A DNA stretch of 40,600 nt from CAZAOA01 sp964486765 (GTDB lineage: Bacteria; Patescibacteriota; UBA1384; XYA2-FULL-43-10). This document shows positions 1 to 5,225 of the stretch, one piece after another (position 1 is the first letter of the stretch; each line of letters opens with the position of its first letter). The DNA is taken from assembly GCA_964486765.1 (NCBI GenBank), contig CAZAOA010000008.1, forward strand, positions 1 to 40,600. The letters run 5' to 3'. The notes below the pieces were generated by a model. The model ran no database searches. It was given only the letters and a program-made list of their open reading frames with translations, and was not told the origin of the DNA. Position numbers and translations under genes: made by a program.

Positions 1-1
1 T

Positions 2-388
2 GTTAGAATTGTTGGACCATTTAGAGAAGAAAGCCAAGTAGAGATCTCTAGAAGTGATTCAATACATCTGGGAATAGACGCTCCTCTAAAACTATCTGGT
101 GATTTGCCTGGTGACAAAATAAAGATCGTAGGTCCCAATGGAAGCATTATAAAAGATATTGCAATCGTTCCTATAAGGCATATTCACCTTTTTGTTAAGA
201 CAGCAAAGAAATTGAGAATTAAAAATCATGACATAGTTAAAATTAAAGTAGTTGGCAAAAGAGCCTTAATATTTGACAAAGTTATCGCGCGAGTAGACGA
301 AAAATTTAAGGATAGCATTCACTTGGATACTGATGAAGCAAATGCAGCCGGAATTGAACATTTGGCGAAAGGAGAGTTGATAAAATGA
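2..388 (+). CDS. pduL: PduL-type phosphotransacylase, 5' end outside the window
   Basis: The reading frame is open from base 2, so the gene starts upstream of the window; 128 codons are visible. PduL-family enzymes move an acyl group between CoA and phosphate (acetyl-CoA or propanoyl-CoA to the acyl phosphate) and replace Pta. The visible part has two similar halves with the family's metal-binding histidine patterns: SIHLGIDAP near the left edge, RHIHL in the middle, and SIHLDTDEANAAG near the end. The stop overlaps the next gene's start (ATGA), so it is translationally coupled to acetate kinase, its usual metabolic partner. The family call is good. The true acyl substrate is not visible, but acetyl is likely from the neighbours. 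Confidence 0.85.
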   Translation, partial: VRIVGPFREESQVEISRSDSIHLGIDAPLKLSGDLPGDKIKIVGPNGSIIKDIAIVPIRHIHLFVKTAKKLRIKNHDIVKIKVVGKRALIFDKVIARVDEKFKDSIHLDTDEANAAGIEHLAKGELIK

Positions 389-1467
389 TACTAGTTTGGA
401 ATCCCGGATCATCGTCTTTAAAATATAAACTATATGATCTGAATAAAAAAAATCTGATACTGGTAAAGTCAGGCAGTTGCAATCGAATAGGTGAAGAAGT
501 CAAAAATCACCTTGAAGCTTGTGAGCAGCTTATTGGTGAACTTGGTGATAACAAAAAAAATATAAAGACAGTTGGAATTAGAGTTGTTCATAGCGGCGGA
601 GTTTTGAAAGATAGCGAGAAGATAACGAGTAGTACGATATCTAAACTTGAAAAGGTTTCTAAACTTGCTCTTCTTCATAATCCAAAAGCAATTGAGACAC
701 TAAAAACTAGTATGAAGCTTTTAAAAAATGTTGCTCATCAAGCGTACTTCGACACGACCTATTTTGACAAATTACCCGATGAATCTAAAAAGCTTCCTTT
801 GCCAATTCAGTTAGTAGAAAAGTATGGGATCCGCCGTTTCGGTTTTCACGGGATATCACATGAGTATGCATATAATGAAGCGGGATTAAAAAAAACTGAC
901 AAAACTGTCTCAATCCACTTAGGGGCTGGTTGCAGTATGACGGCAATATGCAAAGGAGTTCCGCAAGAGACCTCTATGTCATTTACGCCACTAGATGGGC
1001 TGATTATGGAAACTCGCACTGGTGCGATTGACCCGGGAGTGGTCATACATTTGGCTAAAAAAATCGGTATTGAGGAAACTGAAGATGTGCTTAACAATCA
1101 ATCAGGCTTGAGGGCACTAACAAATACTCAAGGCAATATGTTTGATGTATTGTATCTTGCGGGGCTAAAGATAGAAGATCCATCTTATATGCCAGCGAAA
1201 ACATTGGTTAAAAATGCTGAAACTTTCAAAGAGACATCGTTAGGCTTAACAATCTATATCCGTCAAATTCAAAAGTACATCGGAGGCTATAGCGCCATTA
1301 TGGGTGGGATTGATGCAATTGTTTTTACTGGTGCCATTGCTTCTGGGTCAACGGTTATTCGCAATATGATTATGGAAAATATCAAATTTCTAAAAATAAA
1401 GAAGATAAAGATAGTCAAACCTGACGAAGAGAAAGCGATCGCAAAAAAGATTGCAAAGATAAAATAA
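385..1467 (+). CDS. ackA: Acetate kinase
   Basis: Makes acetate and ATP from acetyl phosphate and ADP, the last step of fermentative substrate-level phosphorylation. The N-terminus has the phosphate-loop pattern NPGSSSLK (residues 6-13). Further on come the family motifs FGFHGISHEYA, HLGAGCSMTAI and the TPLDGLIMETRTGAIDPG block, and a C-terminal GGIDAIVFTGAIASGS in place of the common GGIGENS form. At 360 residues it is shorter than the usual ~400, and the loss is at the C-terminus. The start overlaps the pduL stop by 4 nt. Together with pduL and the downstream oxidoreductase it forms an acid-producing ATP module. Confidence 0.93.
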   Translation: MILVWNPGSSSLKYKLYDLNKKNLILVKSGSCNRIGEEVKNHLEACEQLIGELGDNKKNIKTVGIRVVHSGGVLKDSEKITSSTISKLEKVSKLALLHNPKAIETLKTSMKLLKNVAHQAYFDTTYFDKLPDESKKLPLPIQLVEKYGIRRFGFHGISHEYAYNEAGLKKTDKTVSIHLGAGCSMTAICKGVPQETSMSFTPLDGLIMETRTGAIDPGVVIHLAKKIGIEETEDVLNNQSGLRALTNTQGNMFDVLYLAGLKIEDPSYMPAKTLVKNAETFKETSLGLTIYIRQIQKYIGGYSAIMGGIDAIVFTGAIASGSTVIRNMIMENIKFLKIKKIKIVKPDEEKAIAKKIAKIK

Positions 1468-1479
1468 TATACGTTACTG

Positions 1480-1532
1480 TTGACAAAGGCTTAAAGTTTT
1501 ATATTTACTATACTTAAGATATAATGTACTAG
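1480..1532 (+). promoter_or_regulatory. Putative promoter of the 2-oxoacid oxidoreductase operon
   Basis: The 66-bp gap after ackA contains a perfect -10 hexamer TATAAT at 1520-1525, placing the predicted start at about 1532, only 2 nt before the ATG at 1534. No good -35 lies 17 bp upstream. A perfect TTGACA at 1480-1485 is too far away (34 bp) to pair with it. No Shine-Dalgarno sequence is present, so the korA-like gene may be read from a near-leaderless mRNA. Confidence 0.45.
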
Positions 1533-1533
1533 T

Positions 1534-2571
1534 ATGAAAAATGATGGAGAACAACTTTTAACTGGGAATGAAGCAGCAGTCTTGGGAGCAATCGCTGGAG
1601 GAGCCGAGGCTTTTTTTGGTTATCCGATCACTCCTGCGTCAGAGATTTTGCAGGGTTGGATAGAAACCGCACTTGAAGATAACACGTTAACTTATCTTCA
1701 AACTGAAGATGAAACCTCGGCTGGTTTTGCGGTTTGTGGAGCAATCGCCGGCAACACAAAGGCGTTTACCGCTTCCGCGGGTCCCGGTCATGTTCTAATG
1801 CAGGATCCAATATCAATGGCAGAAAATCTGAGACTTCCCTTTGTGGGGATTATGATGCAGCGTGGAGGTCCATCTACCGGAACGGTAAACTTTTCACAGC
1901 AGGAAGTTAATCTTGCCTCCTTTGGAGGAAACAGTGAAGGCATGAGATTCGTTTACTCCGCAAGCAATATAGTTGAGATGTTTTCGCTTTCTGCAAAAGC
2001 TTTCGATACTGCATGGAGATACAAATTCCCAACAATGGTTTTGGGTGACGGATACCTGGGCAAAATGAAATCCAGAGTTAAGTTGCCTACTCTTTTGAAA
2101 CCACAAAAGATTCACAATGTGCTGAATGAAAACATTAAAAAACCAACATTTCTTCGAAATTGTTATAGCACAGAAGAACAGTTCGGCCAAATATTGAAAA
2201 AATCTATCAGTGATTGGGACTTAGCTAAAAACAAAATTGCAGAGTCAGAGAGTTTTAAGACTTCAGATGCTGAAGTTCTAATAGTTGCTCATGGGTTAGT
2301 TGCAGCTGCGGCAAAGGAAGCTGTGATAGAGCTTCGAAGTCTTGGAGTCAAGGCGGGACTATATCGACCGATCACTATTCATCCTATCGATAAAAAAGCA
2401 TTACTTTCAGCAAAAAGAAATGCTAAAAAAATCCACTTGTTTGAATCATCTAAAGATCAATTTTCAAGAATCATCAAATACGAACTTTATGGTGAAAGTA
2501 CACCAATTATTGAACACAGTAAACCTGCAGAAGCAATTAGTTCGGATGAAATTATAAGGGCTGTCAAATGA
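1534..2571 (+). CDS. korA: 2-oxoacid:ferredoxin oxidoreductase, alpha subunit
   Basis: Alpha subunit of a CoA-dependent, TPP-containing oxidoreductase that decarboxylates a 2-oxoacid to acyl-CoA and reduces ferredoxin. The N-terminal pyrimidine-binding domain starts with GNEAAVLGAIAGGAEAFFGYPITPASEI, followed by the conserved stretch around QTEDETSAGFAVCGAIAGN and TASAGPG. The C-terminal third (from about residue 250) is the domain III fold with EVLIVAHGLVAAAAKEAV. It is 345 residues long without the fused gamma domain seen in some relatives. Its stop overlaps the beta-subunit start (ATGA). The substrate (pyruvate, 2-oxoglutarate or branched-chain 2-oxoacid) cannot be told by eye. Confidence 0.88.
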   Translation: MKNDGEQLLTGNEAAVLGAIAGGAEAFFGYPITPASEILQGWIETALEDNTLTYLQTEDETSAGFAVCGAIAGNTKAFTASAGPGHVLMQDPISMAENLRLPFVGIMMQRGGPSTGTVNFSQQEVNLASFGGNSEGMRFVYSASNIVEMFSLSAKAFDTAWRYKFPTMVLGDGYLGKMKSRVKLPTLLKPQKIHNVLNENIKKPTFLRNCYSTEEQFGQILKKSISDWDLAKNKIAESESFKTSDAEVLIVAHGLVAAAAKEAVIELRSLGVKAGLYRPITIHPIDKKALLSAKRNAKKIHLFESSKDQFSRIIKYELYGESTPIIEHSKPAEAISSDEIIRAVK

Positions 2572-3302
2572 AAAACATTGAAACTATGCCAAAATGTTGG
2601 AGAGATGAATCGAAGCCACACTTTTTTTGTGGAGGATGTGGGCATGCTATAGCCTTAAAGCAACTAGGTTTTGTCATCGATGAGATGGGTATTCAAAAAG
2701 ATACGATGTTCGGCATTGACATCGGATGTTCCCTTTTGGCTTGGGATTTTTATAACTTTGACACTTTTCAAACTCATCACGGAAGAACCACTCCAATCAT
2801 GGTTGGATATAAAAAAGTTAAGCAAAATAAAGTAGCCATTGCATATATGGGTGATGGCGGTGGATATGCAATTGGGCTTCAATCACTTCTTCATGCTGCC
2901 TTTCGAAACGATCCTATCACCGTTATTTTAGTTAATAATGAAAATTATGCAATGACAGGTGGACAGATGGCCCCAACAACAGAGCTCAAGGGTATCACTA
3001 CTACATCTCCAGAAGGAAAGCCGGTAGAATTTGGACCAGGTTTTAAAGGCCCCGAGCTTGTTCGAAATATTGCGAATAAATCTGCATTTATCTCAAGAGT
3101 TTCAGTTTCAAAACCAGAAGTTATAAAAATTCATTTTAAAAAAGCATTAGAGAATCAGATAAATAATAACGCATTTTCATTTATCGAAGTTCTTTCGATC
3201 TGTCCGACTAACTGGAAAACAGATGCAAAAGGATCGTTTGATAAGCTTAAAAAAATGGAACAGTATTTTACACTTGGTGAGATTGGAGATGAGGCAAAAT
3301 GA
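2568..3302 (+). CDS. korB: 2-oxoacid:ferredoxin oxidoreductase, beta (TPP-binding) subunit
   Basis: Carries the thiamine diphosphate site of the complex. The N-terminus has CGGCGHAIALKQL, the usual cysteine-containing entry motif. The TPP/Mg motif is GDGGGYAIG followed about 25 residues later by NNENYAMTGGQMAPTT. The C-terminal CPTNW and FTLGEI segments resemble the Vor/Kor type (2-oxoisovalerate or 2-oxoglutarate) more than classical single-chain pyruvate:ferredoxin oxidoreductase, but this does not fix the substrate. It is 244 residues long and overlaps both neighbours by 4 nt, which suggests tight stoichiometric expression. Confidence 0.9.
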   Translation: MKNIETMPKCWRDESKPHFFCGGCGHAIALKQLGFVIDEMGIQKDTMFGIDIGCSLLAWDFYNFDTFQTHHGRTTPIMVGYKKVKQNKVAIAYMGDGGGYAIGLQSLLHAAFRNDPITVILVNNENYAMTGGQMAPTTELKGITTTSPEGKPVEFGPGFKGPELVRNIANKSAFISRVSVSKPEVIKIHFKKALENQINNNAFSFIEVLSICPTNWKTDAKGSFDKLKKMEQYFTLGEIGDEAK

Positions 3303-4126
3303 TAGATAATAATGAAAAAATTACAATACTTTTGGCTGGCGAAGGTGGCCAGGGAATTCAAACTATCGCAAAGGCTTTAGTTGCTGTTGCAAATGACTCA
3401 GGCTATGAAGTTTTGTATATCCCCTACTTCGGTGTGGAGCAACGTGGCACTCCATCAATTGCTTATGTTACGATTTCAAAATCCAAAACAAACTATCCAA
3501 AATTTATTCATGCAGATATAGCGGTTATTCTTCGCGAACGAGCTATAAAACAGGTTGAAAGCTACATAACACCAAATACAAAAGTGATCTTTGATAGTTC
3601 AACTATAGATAATAGAAAACTTCCCAAACTATCCATTCACAAATTGGGAGTTCCAGCAACTAAGATTGCTATCGAAAAAAATGTGAGAAGATCATACAAT
3701 GTTTTGATATTTGGGGCTTTATCTAAATTGTTAAAGATGGATAAAGATAGATCATGGAAATCAATATTGACCACTCTTACCAGTAAATTCAAAACAAAAG
3801 AGATAAAAGAAAAAAACCACGACGTTTTCGACTTTGGATACAATGTAGTATTTGAAAAAAACCATTTTTCTAATGCTGAATTTGCTTCAAAAATAGCTGT
3901 AAAGTACTATAAAAATTCTGAAAGAATTGCAAAGATAGATCCGAAACTATGTAAAGGATGTAGAATTTGTATACTCAAATGTCCTACAAAGTCATTGTCA
4001 GATAGTGAGGATTTGGGAGTATTTGCCTTGCCTGTTCCGAAACTAGATTTAGCAACTTGTATAGCTTGCGGTAAATGTAAATCATTTTGCCCAGACGGCG
4101 CAATCGCTGTTGAGAAAAAGAAATAG
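3299..4126 (+). CDS. 2-oxoacid:ferredoxin oxidoreductase gamma subunit fused to a 2x[4Fe-4S] ferredoxin
   Basis: Residues 1-190 are the gamma (CoA-interacting) domain, with the glycine motif AGEGGQGIQTIAKAL and the PYFGVEQRGTPSIAYV stretch typical of the family. From about residue 210 the chain becomes a bacterial ferredoxin with two CxxCxxCxxxCP clusters (CKGCRICILKCP and CIACGKCKSFCP), which would pass electrons to a soluble acceptor. In many operons these are separate gamma and delta genes; here they are one 275-residue protein. It is last in the operon, followed by a weak hairpin and a T-rich run near 4130-4170. Confidence 0.88.
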   Translation: MIDNNEKITILLAGEGGQGIQTIAKALVAVANDSGYEVLYIPYFGVEQRGTPSIAYVTISKSKTNYPKFIHADIAVILRERAIKQVESYITPNTKVIFDSSTIDNRKLPKLSIHKLGVPATKIAIEKNVRRSYNVLIFGALSKLLKMDKDRSWKSILTTLTSKFKTKEIKEKNHDVFDFGYNVVFEKNHFSNAEFASKIAVKYYKNSERIAKIDPKLCKGCRICILKCPTKSLSDSEDLGVFALPVPKLDLATCIACGKCKSFCPDGAIAVEKKK

Positions 4127-4211
4127 ATCTAAAAAAAATCTCCAATGGATTTTGGTGGTTTTTTGTATTTTAGTACTACTTATGATCTTTTAAAAGTACG
4201 AATATTTTTGT

Positions 4212-4252
4212 GAAAAAGATAACCCCTAGCGAATATGAAATTCACAAGGGGC
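4212..4252 (-). terminator. Intrinsic terminator of the small gene at 4280-4579
   Basis: On the minus strand CCCCT-t-GTGAAT pairs with ATTCGC-t-AGGGG (one t/t mismatch, one G-T pair) around a 5-nt loop, then TTATCTTTTT. The hairpin arms lie at 4223-4227 and 4247-4251 (outer parts). It is 28 bp beyond the stop of the 99-codon gene. Confidence 0.7.
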
Positions 4253-4279
4253 TTGGTTGGTGTGCGGTTTCCGCGTAGT

Positions 4280-4579
4280 TCAGGCGATCGTCCAGTCTAT
4301 ATTGGCACAGATCATTCCTTCCTCTCGATCGCCGCAGATGATGGCGAAGGCTGGGAGCAGAGTGGGGAGTAGCCCTGGGTGGTGTCTGATTGTTTCCACA
4401 TAAAGTCCGTCAAGCACGAGTTGCATGCCAGCCGCTCTCCCTTCGATCTCGAAAACTCCGTCTTCTCTCATTGCCGGAGATGCATGACCAAGTTCACACT
4501 GGATCGCGTTCCGGCGTTCCCATGAACAGCCTGGATCGGCTGCCTCTATGAGCAGAGCCTTTATCTCAATCTGCTTCAT
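4280..4579 (-). CDS. Small hypothetical protein, GC-rich for this genome
   Basis: 99 residues, no family recognised. The sequence is acidic to neutral and mixed helical in character (it begins MKQIEIKALLIEAADPGCSW), with three cysteines and no signal peptide or membrane segment. The ATG is preceded by AAGAAGG, an acceptable ribosome-binding site. The gene is a self-contained unit: a consensus extended -10 promoter at 4663-4691, a 77-nt leader beginning with a perfect hairpin (4639-4654), and an intrinsic terminator at 4212-4252. Its base and codon use are clearly richer in G and C than flanking genes, which suggests transfer or an unusual selective regime. The reading frame is likely real because the stop is placed neatly before the terminator, but a function cannot be given. 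Confidence 0.6.
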   Translation of the reverse strand: MKQIEIKALLIEAADPGCSWERRNAIQCELGHASPAMREDGVFEIEGRAAGMQLVLDGLYVETIRHHPGLLPTLLPAFAIICGDREEGMICANIDWTIA

Positions 4580-4662
4580 TCGGTACGCCTTCTTGAGGTA
4601 CTTGATTTATCACGTGAAATCCACGCATGGCATGAGTATTGGATTTGAATCCAAGTAGCTAC

Positions 4663-4691
4663 ATACTAGCATATATAGATATATATGTCAA
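4663..4691 (-). promoter_or_regulatory. Consensus extended -10 promoter of the 4280-4579 gene
   Basis: Minus strand TTGACA (4691-4686), exactly 17 bp, then TAGTAT (4668-4663) preceded by TGC, an extended -10. The predicted start is near 4656. It is nearly identical in its core to the promoter at 5160-5188. The -35 box abuts the tRNA-Ala downstream hairpin (4692-4714). Confidence 0.85.
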
Positions 4692-4714
4692 GAGACGACC
4701 TTAAAGATCGTCTC
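4692..4714 (-). terminator. Hairpin downstream of tRNA-Ala
   Basis: Nine-base arms GAGACGACC and GATCGTCTC with a 5-nt loop (one G-T pair). It lies 55 bp past the tRNA 3' end on the same strand. The following bases TTGACATATATA are T-containing but not a real U-tract, so it may act as a weak terminator or processing signal. Confidence 0.5.
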
Positions 4715-4769
4715 GTAAATTTGAATTTGCATTTATAATAGAACTCACAGTGAAGTGACAAATCGTTTT

Positions 4770-4845
4770 TGGTGGAGATAGAGGGATTTGAACCCTCAAC
4801 CTTCTCAATGCCATTGAGACGCTCTGCCAATTGAGCTATATCCCC
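4770..4845 (-). tRNA. tRNA-Ala (anticodon GGC)
   Basis: Full cloverleaf on the minus strand. The acceptor GGGGATA/TATCTCC contains the G3-U70 pair that is the alanine identity element. The D arm is GCTCAATTGGCAGAGC. The anticodon stem TCTCA/TGAGA has loop ATGGCAT (T33, anticodon GGC), and the T arm is GAGGG-TTCAAAT-CCCTC. Discriminator A and the CCA end are encoded. A promoter sits directly upstream (4854-4882). Confidence 0.96.
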
Positions 4846-4853
4846 ATAAAACG

Positions 4854-4882
4854 ATTATAATTTGAAACAGATACTGATGCAA
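4854..4882 (-). promoter_or_regulatory. Promoter of tRNA-Ala
   Basis: Minus strand TTGCAT (4882-4877), 17-bp spacer, TATAAT (4859-4854). The predicted start is 1-2 nt before the mature tRNA 5' end. The -35 is only 1 bp from the T-run of the terminator of the gene upstream. Confidence 0.75.
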
Positions 4883-4914
4883 GAAAAAAGGTGTCGCTAT
4901 TTTGCAGTGACACC
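4883..4914 (-). terminator. Intrinsic terminator of the small gene at 4897-5148
   Basis: Minus strand GGTGTC (4914-4909) and GACACC (4895-4890) form the stem, followed at once by TTTTTTCTT. The TAG stop codon of the gene (4899-4897) lies inside the hairpin loop, an economical coding/terminator overlap. Confidence 0.85.
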
Positions 4915-5148
4915 GAGTTTGGTTCGGGATTTTGAACCCGAAGGAAGTGCTGAGAAACAGGATGTATTGGCATCATGTAGTGAGAGGCAGCGAGGGCAGA
5001 ATTCGAGCACATCAACAGGAGCAACATCGCGATTTCCAGGTTGATTGGCGGGATTTTGCCCACACTCTTTGCATGCCCCACTTTCGGAACGGACTTGGGA
5101 GCACGTATCACTTTCTGGACAGTCTCTCCTCTTTATCCCACTCACCAC
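4897..5148 (-). CDS. Small cysteine-rich protein, possible zinc ribbon
   Basis: About 83 residues. Family not recognised. The cysteines are spaced like a metal site: CPESDTC, then CKEC, then CPRC, with a late single C. No signal peptide or membrane segment is visible. The start is uncertain. The first ATG in frame (5169) lies inside the promoter -10 and cannot be used. The predicted transcription start is about 5153, leaving GTG at 5148 or 5145 as the first usable codons, so the mRNA would be almost leaderless. The gene has its own consensus promoter and terminator and is GC-richer than its neighbours, like the gene at 4280. A structured RNA instead of a protein is a real alternative. Confidence 0.5.
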   Translation of the reverse strand: MVSGIKRRDCPESDTCSQVRSESGACKECGQNPANQPGNRDVAPVDVLEFCPRCLSLHDANTSCFSALPSGSKSRTKLGVTAK

Positions 5149-5159
5149 CTTCCAACAAT

Positions 5160-5188
5160 ATACTAGCATATATATGAAGCTTTGTCAA
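5160..5188 (-). promoter_or_regulatory. Consensus extended -10 promoter of the 4897-5148 gene
   Basis: Minus strand TTGACA, 17-bp spacer, TAGTAT (5165-5160) with TGC before it. The -10 side ATATATGCTAGTAT is identical over 14 bases to the promoter at 4663-4691. The predicted start is near 5153. Confidence 0.85.
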
Positions 5189-5189
5189 T

Positions 5190-5225
5190 TTGTATGATGT
5201 TAATATATCTGATATTATTTAGCTA
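5190..5225 (+). promoter_or_regulatory. Putative leaderless promoter of leuS
   Basis: TTGTAT, 17-bp spacer, TATTAT (5213-5218). The standard 7-nt distance puts the transcription start at 5225, the A of the leuS ATG. There is no Shine-Dalgarno sequence before this ATG. Confidence 0.5.

Noticed and set aside
4127..4211. Strong terminator after the oxidoreductase operon
   Set aside because: Only a 5-bp AAATC/GATTT stem with a T-rich run; too weak to list as a separate feature.
4836..5111. A 91-codon minus-strand frame overlapping tRNA-Ala and the cysteine-rich gene
   Set aside because: It runs into the tRNA gene and through the terminator hairpin, starts at a GTG with poor spacing, and has no metal-site pattern; the other frame fits the promoter, stop and terminator better.
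4862..5177. Plus-strand frames of 60 and 81 codons in the same island
   Set aside because: They lie opposite a promoter-gene-terminator unit, have no plausible promoter of their own, and match nothing.
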